From DAIMFL01 sp964372215 (lineage in GTDB: Bacteria; Pseudomonadota; Alphaproteobacteria; Dongiales; Dongiaceae), in the NCBI GenBank assembly GCA_964372215.1, contig CAYJQC010000011.1, forward strand, positions 1 through 64,000: a stretch of 64,000 nucleotides of DNA, written 5' to 3'. Positions 1 through 8,436 of this stretch are shown one piece after another. The notes under the pieces were generated by a model. It was not told the DNA's origin. It was given only the letters and a program-made list of their open reading frames with translations, and ran no database searches. Within the stretch, counting starts at the first letter, position 1. Each line of letters opens with the position of its first letter. Made by a program: the position numbers and the translations under genes.

Positions 1-32
1 GCGCTGGAGCGCCAACGCCCCGTGACGCCGGT

Positions 33-317
33 TCAGCCGCCGCCGGCCGCGACCATCCGCGCCCCGACCAGCCGCGCCATGGCGGCGACGGTGTCGAAAT
101 TCTCGCCGGTCAGGTCCTCCGGCTCGAAGCGGACCTGGAAGCGTTCCTCGAGGAAGGCGACGATGTCGAGCACCGCCAGCGAATCGATCAGCCCGTCGGA
201 GATCAGCGACTGATCGACCCTGAGCCGCCGCCCGCCGCCGGCCACCAGGTCGGGGCGCGCGGCCAGGAACTCCTGGATCGCGGATTCGATGGCGGCGGCG
301 GGGCGGTCGGCGCTCAC
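33..317 (-). CDS. Acyl carrier protein
   Basis: A 94-residue protein of typical carrier-protein length. Seen: the phosphopantetheine attachment motif DSL at residues 45-47 (Ser46) in the context DGLIDSL, followed by a helix ending EERFQVRFEPEDL, as in PF00550 carriers. Known: such proteins hold acyl or aminoacyl groups as thioesters on a 4'-phosphopantetheine arm in the cytoplasm. XrtA loci often include a stand-alone carrier working with an acyl-CoA ligase and a PLP decarboxylase. Here those partners lie 29 kb away (29138-31973), so a link is inference. The gene reads toward the window edge and any downstream partner is outside it. It could equally serve a local acyl- or aminoacyl-transfer enzyme. 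The family call is firm; the pathway is open. Confidence 0.85.
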   Translation of the reverse strand: MSADRPAAAIESAIQEFLAARPDLVAGGGRRLRVDQSLISDGLIDSLAVLDIVAFLEERFQVRFEPEDLTGENFDTVAAMARLVGARMVAAGGG

Positions 318-448
318 GGCGCGGGGCTCCTGGGTTCGGGCGCGGGGGAGACGGGGACTGGATCGGGCCTGCGGCAGTGCTTATTACAGGGGCGCCGCCG
401 GGGCAAGGGCCGCCGCCAGGGCCGGATCGATTCGGCCGGGCGCGGATC

Positions 449-564
449 TAGAGCATGGTCGGATCGCACTGAAACAGTGCGATCCGTGAATCATGCTCTA
501 CTTCAAAAAAGGTAGACCAAGATTCACGCCTCGGATTGATTCAATCCGAGGCGATCTTGGTCTA
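449..564. repeat. Two tandem palindromes (REP-like intergenic element)
   Basis: Two perfect nested hairpins lie side by side. The first has an outer arm TAGAGCATG (449-457) pairing with CATGCTCTA (492-500), and an inner 11-bp arm GGATCGCACTG (461-471) pairing with 475-485 around an AAA loop. The second has an outer arm TAGACCAAGAT (513-523) pairing with 554-564, and an inner 12-bp arm GCCTCGGATTGA (528-539) pairing with 541-552 around a single T. The element sits between divergent genes, so a terminator role is unlikely. The CTAG-edged arms resemble dispersed intergenic palindromes of alphaproteobacterial genomes; that comparison is from memory. The pairing itself is certain. Confidence 0.75.
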
Positions 565-595
565 GGCGGCGAGGCGGGGGGCGGGACCGGGCCGG

Positions 596-1792
596 ATGAC
601 CAGCGAGCGACCAGCCGATCCGGCCGACCGGCCGCTCCGCGTGCTGATGGTGGCGATCCGCTATCCCGAGGTCGAGGGCGGGGTCGACGCCATGGTGCGC
701 GACCTGATCACCGGCCTCGGGCGGCGCGCCGAGGTCGAGCTGTTCGTGCCGGGCGACTGGAGCGCGCGCCGGCTCGCCAGCGACCGTTCCGGCCCGGTGC
801 CCCGCCATTCCCGGCGCCTGCGCATGCCCGTCGACCGGGCGCGGCCGGTTTCGGGCTTCCTGGGCTGGCTGGGCGAGGTCCCGCGCACCCTCCATGACCT
901 GGTGGGCCTGCTGCGGGCCGGGCGCTTCGACCTCGTCCATCTCCACACCGTCACCAACTACGCCGCCTGGTTCCGCCTCGCCGCGGCGCTCGCCGGCCGG
1001 CCCTATGTGGTGACCCTGCACGGCAGCGACGTCACCGCCTTCGCTTCGCGCCGGGCCGACGAGCGCGCGCTGATCCGCTGGGCGCTCGGCGGGGCGGCGG
1101 CGATCGTCGCGGTGTCGCAGGCGCTTAGCCAGGCGGCCCGGGCGCGCTTCGCCCTGAACGCGCCGCCGGTGGTGATCCGGAACGGCATCGATCTCGACCT
1201 GGCCGGCGCGGACGCGGCGGCGCCGGCGGCCGCGGCGCAAGGGCCCTATGTGCTGTCGGCCGGCGCGCTCGACCGGGTCAAGGGCCACGACCTCTTGATC
1301 CGCGCCTGGGCGGCGCTGGCGCAGCGCTTTCCGGCGATCCGCCTGGTGCTCGCCGGCGACGGCGACGAGGGCGCCGCCCTGCGCCGCCTGGCGGGCGAGC
1401 TCGGCGTCGCCGCGCGCATCGAATTCGCCGGCGCGCTGCCGCGGCCGGCGGTGCTGCGGCTGATGCGCGGCGCGCTGGTGTTCGTGCTGCCGTCGCGCAG
1501 CGAGGGGCTGCCCTATGCCCTGCTCGAGGCCGGCGCCGCCGGCCGCGCGGTGGTGGCCACGTCGGTCGGCGGCATGCCCGAGGTGGTCGGCGACGACGCC
1601 GGCATCCTGGTGCCATCGGAGGACCCGGCGGCGCTCGCCGAGGCCATCGCGCGGGCGCTCGGCGACGCGGACCTCCGCGCCCGGCTCGGCGGCGCGCTGC
1701 AGGCGCGGGTGCGGGCGGAGTTCAGCAGCCGGGCGATGGCGGATGGGTATCTGGCGGTGTACGAAGGCGTCCGACGCGCAGGCTCCACGTAG
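596..1792 (+). CDS. Glycosyltransferase family 4 (GT-B fold)
   Basis: 398 residues, normal GT4 length. Seen: an N-terminal Rossmann half starting RVLMVAIRYPEVEGGVDAMV, an acceptor-side motif TLHGSD, the linker sequence NGIDL, and the C-terminal donor-binding EX7E motif SEGLPYALLE (Glu303 and Glu311). There is no signal peptide or membrane helix, so it acts on the inner face of the membrane on a lipid-linked oligosaccharide. The sugar and linkage cannot be read from sequence. The chosen ATG follows closely after the tandem palindromes. It is transcribed away from the carrier-protein gene and convergently with the next glycosyltransferase, with only a short gap between them. Confidence 0.88.
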   Translation: MTSERPADPADRPLRVLMVAIRYPEVEGGVDAMVRDLITGLGRRAEVELFVPGDWSARRLASDRSGPVPRHSRRLRMPVDRARPVSGFLGWLGEVPRTLHDLVGLLRAGRFDLVHLHTVTNYAAWFRLAAALAGRPYVVTLHGSDVTAFASRRADERALIRWALGGAAAIVAVSQALSQAARARFALNAPPVVIRNGIDLDLAGADAAAPAAAAQGPYVLSAGALDRVKGHDLLIRAWAALAQRFPAIRLVLAGDGDEGAALRRLAGELGVAARIEFAGALPRPAVLRLMRGALVFVLPSRSEGLPYALLEAGAAGRAVVATSVGGMPEVVGDDAGILVPSEDPAALAEAIARALGDADLRARLGGALQARVRAEFSSRAMADGYLAVYEGVRRAGST

Positions 1793-1819
1793 CAAGCTGC
1801 GACGAAACCGCGGTGTCGG

Positions 1820-2842
1820 CTAGCCGAGGCCGAGCAGCAATCGGCCGGCATCGACGAGTCGGCCGGGCAGGGGTCTCCCTTGCGCCAGCGGCGAGGCCAG
1901 GAACCGGCCGCTTGCCGCGGGCTGCCGCGCCCGATGGGCGCGGCACAGCTTGAACCATTTCTCGTAGAGCACCGCCGACAACGCCGCCCGGTCGCAGTAT
2001 CCGCTGACCCGATTGGCCTGCAACAGGTCGAGCAGCCAGGATTCCCCCTCGTCAATCTCAATTCCGAGGGTATGCGGCGCACCGCGCGCCAGTGTCGAAT
2101 GCACATGCAGTTGCCGATCGCTTGCGTCTATCCCGAGCTTTGCCAGTTGTCCGCGGCGCACCTTGTCGGCGCTTGCATTTTGCGCATCGCGATTCGCGTG
2201 GCTCACGCTGCTGTCGTGGAGCCGATACCTCACATGCGCCACGGCAATGTTGGCGAGCTCGCTGACATCGCCCAGGCAGGCCCACGCCGCGTAGTCCTCC
2301 GCATGCGGATATCGCGGATCGTAGCGGATCCGATGCCGCTCGATCAGCGTGCGACGGAACATCACCGTCGGATGATTGATGTTCGCCTCGAACAGCAGCA
2401 GGCACTTGAGCCGGGCGGGATCGGTCTCGCCGCACCAGTACTCGGTCCGCGCGCCGAAGGTCTCGACCGCCGTGCCGCACAACCCAATCCTCGGATGCGC
2501 GTCGAGAAAGCGGACCTGCTCCTCGAACCGTTTGGGAAGCGACACATCGTCGGCGTCCATGCGCGCGACGAACTCCCCGCGCGCGTGGTCGAGCCCGAGA
2601 TTGAGCGATCGAATCAGGCCGATATTTTCGGTGTTCGTGAGTATCCGGATCCGAGGATCGGCGCAGCTCGCGATGATCTCGGGCGTCGCGTCCCGCGACC
2701 CGTCGTCGACGATCAGAAACTCGAAATCCGAGAACGACTGCGCCAGAACGCTCTCGATCGCCGGGCCAATGAACGTGGCGGCGTTGTAGGCCGTCATGAG
2801 GACGGAGATTCTTGGCAAGGATGCTGCGCAGTCTGAAGCCAA
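1820..2842 (-). CDS. Glycosyltransferase family 2
   Basis: 340 residues with a GT-A fold. Seen: start of the nucleotide-binding fold ISVLMTAYN (residues 12-20), DDGSRD (46-51), the metal-binding DADD (96-99) and a later HAEDYAAW that supplies the usual catalytic-base acidic pair. No transmembrane segment is evident. The family transfers a sugar from a nucleotide donor with inversion; the acceptor here is most likely a growing polysaccharide repeat unit. The C-terminal third (after about residue 250) is variable and lysine/arginine-rich. It is convergent with the preceding GT4 gene and lies downstream of a methyltransferase gene on the same strand. Confidence 0.87.
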   Translation of the reverse strand: MASDCAASLPRISVLMTAYNAATFIGPAIESVLAQSFSDFEFLIVDDGSRDATPEIIASCADPRIRILTNTENIGLIRSLNLGLDHARGEFVARMDADDVSLPKRFEEQVRFLDAHPRIGLCGTAVETFGARTEYWCGETDPARLKCLLLFEANINHPTVMFRRTLIERHRIRYDPRYPHAEDYAAWACLGDVSELANIAVAHVRYRLHDSSVSHANRDAQNASADKVRRGQLAKLGIDASDRQLHVHSTLARGAPHTLGIEIDEGESWLLDLLQANRVSGYCDRAALSAVLYEKWFKLCRAHRARQPAASGRFLASPLAQGRPLPGRLVDAGRLLLGLG

Positions 2843-2928
2843 GGGCGATAAGCTCCAAGCGATAGCAGTCTTATGGCTTGAAGAGAAGTGAAGAGCGGAC
2901 GGCCTGCCGAGAACGCACTGCAGATCCT

Positions 2929-3966
2929 TTACGACTCAAGGTTTCCGAGATGATTGCTAGGTTTGCGAAGATAGAACGTTGCCCAATCACCCTTCCCTTC
3001 TAAATTCAACCTAACGCTATCTTCCTGCCAGGCTTTAATTTGCGATTCAGAGAACAGTGACCCAGACGGATTGACGAGATAAGAGCGAGCACTCATGAGT
3101 GGTATTCCGGCTCGGTACTGCTCGCTGCCCCAGAACTGCATCGCGCAGGAATTTCGAACGACCCTCTCGACGGAAAAACCGCAACGTTGCGCGAGCAGGC
3201 GCATGCTTTTCTCTGTGTGCAAGCAGATGTGCCGTGGGGCGTCCAAGGCAACCCAGTCGGTGCGGTACTCCTGCCATGCATAGGCATCACAGACAGGAAC
3301 CGCGAGCGCCACCCATCCGCCGCTCCGCAACTTCCGTCGAATTGCCCTCAGGGCTGCAGGGCCATCAGGAATGTGCTCGAATGAGTGGTATCCCATGACG
3401 AAATCGGCTTCGGACTCCATCTCTTCGAGAAACATCTTGCGAATTGTGACACCATTTCCGTAATAGATGTCCTTCTCTACAAACGGGTCGATGCCAGTGA
3501 GGTTTGCGAAGCCAGCCAACCGCCACTGAAGCAATCTGTGCCCGTTTCCGCAGCCGAAGTCGACGATGCGATCGTTCGATCGCAGGGGTACAATCGCAGC
3601 AACTTCCTCCAGGAAGTGATCCGCGACGAACGGCTTGCCCAGCATACGCGCGACAGGGCCGGCTTGCTCGCCCCTTAGCCAGGCGTTCAGCCGCTTCTGC
3701 TTGAGGAATTCCTTCGGCCGGCTTAGCTTTCTTGGAAGAATAGTTTCGGAATTGTATGAATAGTAGTCACTCTTGTAATATCGCGACAGATCCTCCGGGA
3801 CTTCGCCAATCTGTAAGCAGCCACATTCTCGACACTGAAAGTATGTGAATTGTTCGTCCATGCCGTACATCATCTCGCGCACTAGATACGTGTCATGCCA
3901 GTCAGCGGCATCACAGATGCGACAACGTCTCGTTTCGGCTAAAGGCATCGGATGTTGCTCCGGCAT
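2929..3966 (-). CDS. Class I SAM-dependent methyltransferase with N-terminal zinc-ribbon-like Cys pairs
   Basis: 345 residues. Seen: two cysteine pairs near the N terminus (C15-x2-C18 and C45-x2-C48, with C50) that suggest a zinc ribbon, then the SAM-binding motif IVDFGCGNGH at residues 134-143 and a GYHSFEHIPD segment typical of Methyltransf_23 proteins. Enzymes with this layout in polysaccharide loci methylate sugars or nucleotide sugars, so a capping or decorating role is inferred. The base composition is unusual for the window: bases 3721-3780 inside this gene have 20 G/C of 60, against 51 of 60 at 1621-1680. This suggests recent acquisition together with the next two genes. Confidence 0.82.
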   Translation of the reverse strand: MPEQHPMPLAETRRCRICDAADWHDTYLVREMMYGMDEQFTYFQCRECGCLQIGEVPEDLSRYYKSDYYSYNSETILPRKLSRPKEFLKQKRLNAWLRGEQAGPVARMLGKPFVADHFLEEVAAIVPLRSNDRIVDFGCGNGHRLLQWRLAGFANLTGIDPFVEKDIYYGNGVTIRKMFLEEMESEADFVMGYHSFEHIPDGPAALRAIRRKLRSGGWVALAVPVCDAYAWQEYRTDWVALDAPRHICLHTEKSMRLLAQRCGFSVERVVRNSCAMQFWGSEQYRAGIPLMSARSYLVNPSGSLFSESQIKAWQEDSVRLNLEGKGDWATFYLRKPSNHLGNLES

Positions 3967-4072
3967 AGCGGCGCGCCGCGTGATGATGGGCCTGACTGCA
4001 CGAATTTGTCGAAATACAGGGGTTAGGCTACTCTGAACTCAAGACCATTGAGATTCGCTCCAAAGGCTCACA

Positions 4073-4981
4073 ATGGAGTCCATCGTGTGTGAATCCAGAG
4101 GCTACGTGGACGATTGCTCACTCTATCTCGATCTCATGAAGCGCTGCCTCACCGACAGCATCTTCATGGATCACCCGCTCGCAAACATGGTGCCCTTCCG
4201 CAACAACCGGCCCAAGAGTTGGCCTAAGAGAGTTGCGATCAACGGACTCATGCGGCTACTCCGCGGGTTTCGGCTGCATCTTGTCGAAGAATACTCGACG
4301 CCCGTTACTAAGGACTATGCTGGGCGGTCCCTCGATGATATCCGCCGTCTTCGCGAGCTTGGTCGCGACTGGCCGGCGCGCGCCCACACTATGATCGGCC
4401 TCAAGCGCCTCGACAATCTTCAATCCTGCGTCGAGACCGTTCTGCAAGACGGCATCCCGGGTGACTTGATCGAGACCGGAGTCTGGAGGGGCGGCGCAAG
4501 CATCTTCATGCGTGCCGTTCTCGCGGTCCACGGAGATGTATCGCGCACGGTATGGCTCGCCGACTCCTTCGCTGGATTGCCACCGCCCGACTTTGAGAGG
4601 TACCCGGTCGACGCCGACGATCCGCATTTTCTTTACACGCAGTTGGCGATACCGCGTACCGAGGTCGAGGAAAACTTCCGCCGGTATGGGCTTCTCGACG
4701 ATCGTGTTCGAATTCTTGAGGGCTGGTTCAAGGATACGCTTCCGGATGCGCCAATTGAGCGCCTCGCGGTACTGCGGCTTGACGGAGACATGTACGAATC
4801 GACGATCCAGGCTCTCGACTCTCTGTATCGCAAAGTGAGCCCAGGCGGGTTCGTCATTGTTGACGACTATGCCTTGGAGGGCTGCCGGCAAGCTGTTTCC
4901 GATTTCCACCAGCGCCACGGAATCACCTCAAACATTCGCAATATCGACGACACAGGAGCATTCTGGCGCGTGCAGGATTAG
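4073..4981 (+). CDS. TylF/MycF-family sugar O-methyltransferase
   Basis: 302 residues. Seen: the TylF hallmarks DLIETGVWRGG (131-141), WLADSFAGLPPPD (161-173), LDGDMYEST (236-244) and VDDY (263-266). The acidic residues in these segments correspond to the metal and SAM ligands of MycF and TylF. Known: the family methylates hydroxyls of deoxysugars in macrolides and is common in O-antigen and exopolysaccharide clusters. Inferred role: O-methylation of a sugar residue of the local glycan. It lies between two minus-strand genes in the same A/T-richer block. An alternative family name is macrocin O-methyltransferase; the family is clear but the substrate is not. Confidence 0.87.
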   Translation: MESIVCESRGYVDDCSLYLDLMKRCLTDSIFMDHPLANMVPFRNNRPKSWPKRVAINGLMRLLRGFRLHLVEEYSTPVTKDYAGRSLDDIRRLRELGRDWPARAHTMIGLKRLDNLQSCVETVLQDGIPGDLIETGVWRGGASIFMRAVLAVHGDVSRTVWLADSFAGLPPPDFERYPVDADDPHFLYTQLAIPRTEVEENFRRYGLLDDRVRILEGWFKDTLPDAPIERLAVLRLDGDMYESTIQALDSLYRKVSPGGFVIVDDYALEGCRQAVSDFHQRHGITSNIRNIDDTGAFWRVQD

Positions 4982-5008
4982 ACCGCGTCAGCAAAGAAGG
5001 ATGTGGCG

Positions 5009-6148
5009 TCAATGGTCGGATCGTCTGTCACATCCCCCAACCAATGAGTCCGACGCAAACCGGACCTCCTTGATTCGGTCTGTGTACATTCTCCGGACAT
5101 CACGCGCGCGGGTCAGTTGTCGGTTCAGGCCCGACAATGTCTGCGTATGCGAATGGGAGCGGTATCTGTACAGGAACTCCGGAATGAAGCAGACCGGCTC
5201 CCCCATCGCCGTGCGCAGCGCGAATTCGTAGTCTTGGCAGCCGTCGAACCGGGCATCGAGAAGTCCGAGATCGTCGAATGCATCCCGTCTGACAGCCTTC
5301 AGGTGGCCGGCGGTCATGCCCTCGGTGAAGAGCTGCGTTGCTCGGCTGTCGCGAATGCGATAGCGCAGAACGCGGCCCGATTCATCGATATCGAGCATCG
5401 ATGACGAGAAGTACCTGCAGCGCGGAAAGACGGAGACGTACTTGCCCAGGATCCGCAGTGCGCGGTTGGCGATCATGTCATCGCAATCAAGGAATACGAT
5501 CCAGTCGAGCTGACTAGCGCGGATCCCGGCATTGAGAGTTGCGGTATTGCCCATATTGGAACTGTTCGCGATCATCCTCGTCCGGTCTTGAATCGCGGTA
5601 GGAACGAGGGCCCAGAGCTTTTCGTTGGTAATGCTGGGGTCGTCGTTGACGACGATCCACTCGACTTTCAAGGGTCCGGCACGGCGCATGGCAGTGGCAA
5701 CGGAGCGCGCGCAGTCCGCGAAGTGAGAGAAGTGTCTGTAGTAGGGTGTGATGATCGAGAATGAGGGCGGTGATGCGCTCGGTTTCGCCACTGGTTGCCG
5801 GCTTGCGAGATACTCGTCGCCCAAGCGAAGATCAAGGTCCTCGGGGTTCCGAAGCGGTTCCAGCTTCTTTCCCGCTAGTCCGGCAATTGGCTGCCATACT
5901 TGTTTGAAGAAAATCTGATCGCCGTAGAAGTCAAGCTGTCGCGAAAGAGCGGCGACCGTCTGCCGTATCGGTTTGAAGCGTATGTGTCGCCAGCTACCGG
6001 TGATGGCGGGGACTTGCTCGGTGCCATACCATCCAGGGTCGCGGTTGCCGCGGTCATGAACGACCCCGGCCAAGGCGGCAACGAGGCGCTGTCCGATCAG
6101 CCGGTCGCTCGTAAGCCAGCGGTGCAGCATATTTTTCAAGACCCGCAT
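5009..6148 (-). CDS. Glycosyltransferase family 2 with N-terminal extension
   Basis: 379 residues. The GT-A domain begins near residue 130 with FSIITPYYRHF, followed by EWIVVNDDP, the metal-binding LDCDD and a later QDYEFALR acidic motif. About 125 residues precede the domain and match nothing I recognise; they are basic and include the aromatic-rich stretch SRQLDFYGDQIFF, perhaps a membrane- or partner-binding region. It probably adds one sugar to the repeat unit in the cytoplasm. Convergent with the TylF gene (27-bp gap) and just downstream, on the same strand, of the flippase gene, so the two may be co-transcribed. The block is A/T-richer than its surroundings. Confidence 0.85.
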   Translation of the reverse strand: MRVLKNMLHRWLTSDRLIGQRLVAALAGVVHDRGNRDPGWYGTEQVPAITGSWRHIRFKPIRQTVAALSRQLDFYGDQIFFKQVWQPIAGLAGKKLEPLRNPEDLDLRLGDEYLASRQPVAKPSASPPSFSIITPYYRHFSHFADCARSVATAMRRAGPLKVEWIVVNDDPSITNEKLWALVPTAIQDRTRMIANSSNMGNTATLNAGIRASQLDWIVFLDCDDMIANRALRILGKYVSVFPRCRYFSSSMLDIDESGRVLRYRIRDSRATQLFTEGMTAGHLKAVRRDAFDDLGLLDARFDGCQDYEFALRTAMGEPVCFIPEFLYRYRSHSHTQTLSGLNRQLTRARDVRRMYTDRIKEVRFASDSLVGGCDRRSDH

Positions 6149-6217
6149 ACTTGTCCTCGCGCATGAGCCCCCGCGCCAGCTTGTCCGGACGGTGACCTGG
6201 ATACTATGGCGGTGGGG

Positions 6218-7666
6218 TCAGCGGCCCGAAGCGCGGCGTGGCAAACGTTCCATGACGCCACGAAACTCTTCCTTCAACGGATGCCCGGTCAGATAGATAG
6301 CTATCAGCCAAGCTAGGCCGAAGGCGAGCGCGGCGATGACTAGGCCGAGGAACGGGCTCAAGTCATGCCAGCCGGGCCACATCTGGATCAGCCAAGGCAC
6401 CAGTATAGCGGCGATGGTCACGGCTGCGCTCTTTCGTGTGGCGTAAAGAACGTCTCGCACCTTGACTGAGATAAAGCGTCCGACAAAGCGCAGCACGATC
6501 AGGATGGCGACAAGGGAAACAGGAGCGGTGAGGAACGCGACTATCTCGACGCTGTATAGAGATCCCGCGACGAACACCAATACACTCAGTGGCAGCAGTA
6601 AAGCGTTCAGGATGAACGTATCGCGAACACGCCCCATCGACATCAGGAGAGGCTGGGTAAGGAAAGCCGGAAATCCGACTGCGGAACCAATGCACAGTAT
6701 TTGCACCAGCAGTACCGCGTCCACCCATTGCTGCCCCAATAGGATCTCGACGATCGGTCCCGCCATCAGGGCGAGAAAGGCTAAAAACGGCCAGTAGAGT
6801 ACGCTCACATGCTCCATGGCTCGAAGATAAGTTTCGCCCAGATCCTCGCCGCGTCGAACTTTTTCCGAGAGCGCGGGTAACAGAACGGGCTGCAACCCCT
6901 CGAAGAATACTTTGTTGAAGATGCCGATGAGGCCGATCGCGCGGCTGAACAGGCCCACCGCTTCGAATCCCAGCATGCGGCCCATGATGAGGTCCGGCGC
7001 TGTCAGGCGCAAATCGCCGAGCAAGGCATTGGCGCTGGCGTAACTGCCGAATGCCAGCACGCTGCGCCACTGATGCAGGCCGGGCTTGAACAGGAAGACG
7101 TGCGGCCGGCTCAGGAAAGCGAGGCCGCTGGTGATCGCCACTCCGGCCAGCGATGCCCAGGCAAGGCTCATGAAGCCGTGGCCGGTGGCGGCAAGTGCGA
7201 TGCCGGTGCCGGCGTTTACCGCGGTGCTGGCGACCTGGATCGCCGCCAGCCGGCCGAACTGCATCTCTCGGCGCATCAGCGCCAGGATCGGCGAGCCGAA
7301 CGGAATCAGCACGAAATTCGCCGCCATCACCCAGACGATCTGACGGACGCCCGGCTCGCCATAGAACCCGGCGGCCCAGTCGGCGCCCGCCAGCAACAGC
7401 AATGCGAACAACCAAGACAGACCGAGGGTGACGGTGAAGGCGGTGCGCAGCTTGTCGCGGTCGACGTCGCGTTCCTGGATCAGGTAGCTGGTGACCCCGA
7501 AATCGCGCAGGGAATGCATGATTCCGACCACTGCCGCGCCGACCGAGAACACCCCGATCTCGTGCGGCGACAGCAGGCGTGCCAGCACCAGGGTCGAGCC
7601 CAGGTTGATCGCCGTACTGGCATATTTCTCCAGAAACGAGAGGGCAAGCGAACGCCGGAAACTCAT
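6218..7666 (-). CDS. Wzx-type polysaccharide flippase
   Basis: With the ATG at 7666 the protein is 482 residues, the usual Wzx/RfbX length. An upstream open frame exists, but its residues are basic and not membrane-like, so the start before SFRRSLALSFLEKYAS was chosen. Seen: about 12-14 hydrophobic helices, an early STLVLARLLSPHEIGVFSVG segment typical of polysaccharide-synthesis membrane proteins, and few charged residues inside the helices. Known role: moving the undecaprenyl-diphosphate-linked repeat unit across the inner membrane. It is divergent from the rml operon. A second flippase-like gene lies at 49316-50836, so the locus may serve two glycans or carry one acquired copy. Confidence 0.87.
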   Translation of the reverse strand: MSFRRSLALSFLEKYASTAINLGSTLVLARLLSPHEIGVFSVGAAVVGIMHSLRDFGVTSYLIQERDVDRDKLRTAFTVTLGLSWLFALLLLAGADWAAGFYGEPGVRQIVWVMAANFVLIPFGSPILALMRREMQFGRLAAIQVASTAVNAGTGIALAATGHGFMSLAWASLAGVAITSGLAFLSRPHVFLFKPGLHQWRSVLAFGSYASANALLGDLRLTAPDLIMGRMLGFEAVGLFSRAIGLIGIFNKVFFEGLQPVLLPALSEKVRRGEDLGETYLRAMEHVSVLYWPFLAFLALMAGPIVEILLGQQWVDAVLLVQILCIGSAVGFPAFLTQPLLMSMGRVRDTFILNALLLPLSVLVFVAGSLYSVEIVAFLTAPVSLVAILIVLRFVGRFISVKVRDVLYATRKSAAVTIAAILVPWLIQMWPGWHDLSPFLGLVIAALAFGLAWLIAIYLTGHPLKEEFRGVMERLPRRASGR

Positions 7667-7868
7667 GATGGCTTGTTTCTTGGGCCGTGGACGCGAGGTG
7701 GGGTCACAATTCGACCGGAGCCGATGGCCGGGCGGACTATGGCGAAGCGTTCGCCGGGCGGCAAGGCGGCTCTGGGCGATGACTGGCGCGTGTTCGGTGC
7801 GGTTGCCTCTCGCGCGTATCTGACGCACCCTCTGGCCCCTGACCCGTCGGCCGGATCCGATACTCCCC

Positions 7869-8420
7869 ATGCAGATCGCCCCCACCGCCATCCCCGACGT
7901 CCTGATCCTGCGCCCGGCGCGCCATGGCGACGCCCGCGGCTTCTTCTCGGAGACCTGGAGCCGGGCGCGCTTCGCCGCGGCCGGGCTCGCGCTCGACTTC
8001 GTCCAGGACAACCACGCCGTCTCGGCCCTCCCCGGCACCCTGCGCGGCCTGCATTTCCAGGTGGCGCCCCACGCCCAGGCCAAGCTGGTCGCCTGCCCGC
8101 GCGGCGCGATCTACGACGTGGCGGTCGACCTCCGGCGCGGCTCGGCCAGCTTCGGCCGCCATGTCGGCGCGCTGGTGAGCGCGGCGGAATGGAACCAGAT
8201 CCTGGTGCCCGCCGGCTTCGCCCACGGCTATGTGACGCTGGAGCCCGATACGGTGGTGGTCTACAAGGTGACCTCCGCTTACGCGCCGGCGGCCGAGCGC
8301 GGCCTGCGCTGGGACGACCCGGCGCTCGCCATCGACTGGCCGGTCGACCCGGCCAAGGTCGTGTTGACGGCGCGCGACCGCGCCTGGCCGCCGCTGGCGG
8401 ATCTCGGGGATCTGTTCTAG
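7869..8420 (+). CDS. rmlC: dTDP-4-dehydrorhamnose 3,5-epimerase
   Basis: 183 residues, normal for RmlC. Seen: FFSETW, the RGLHFQ motif with the catalytic base His62, and the substrate-contacting Tyr132 in VVVYKV, then SAYAPAAERGLRWDDP and the terminal AIDW pattern of the family. It epimerises dTDP-4-keto-6-deoxyglucose at C3 and C5 in the cytoplasm, the third step of dTDP-L-rhamnose synthesis. It is the first gene of an operon with rmlD and rmlA (16-bp gap to rmlD). The promoter should lie in the 7667-7868 gap shared with the divergent flippase gene; no strong -35/-10 pair is seen there. Confidence 0.95.
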   Translation: MQIAPTAIPDVLILRPARHGDARGFFSETWSRARFAAAGLALDFVQDNHAVSALPGTLRGLHFQVAPHAQAKLVACPRGAIYDVAVDLRRGSASFGRHVGALVSAAEWNQILVPAGFAHGYVTLEPDTVVVYKVTSAYAPAAERGLRWDDPALAIDWPVDPAKVVLTARDRAWPPLADLGDLF

Positions 8421-8436
8421 TGCCGCGGGGGACGCG

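Noticed and set aside
6218..8083. Long 621-codon version of the flippase gene
   Set aside because: The extra N-terminal 139 codons are basic and not membrane-like; they overlap the rmlC coding region on the other strand.
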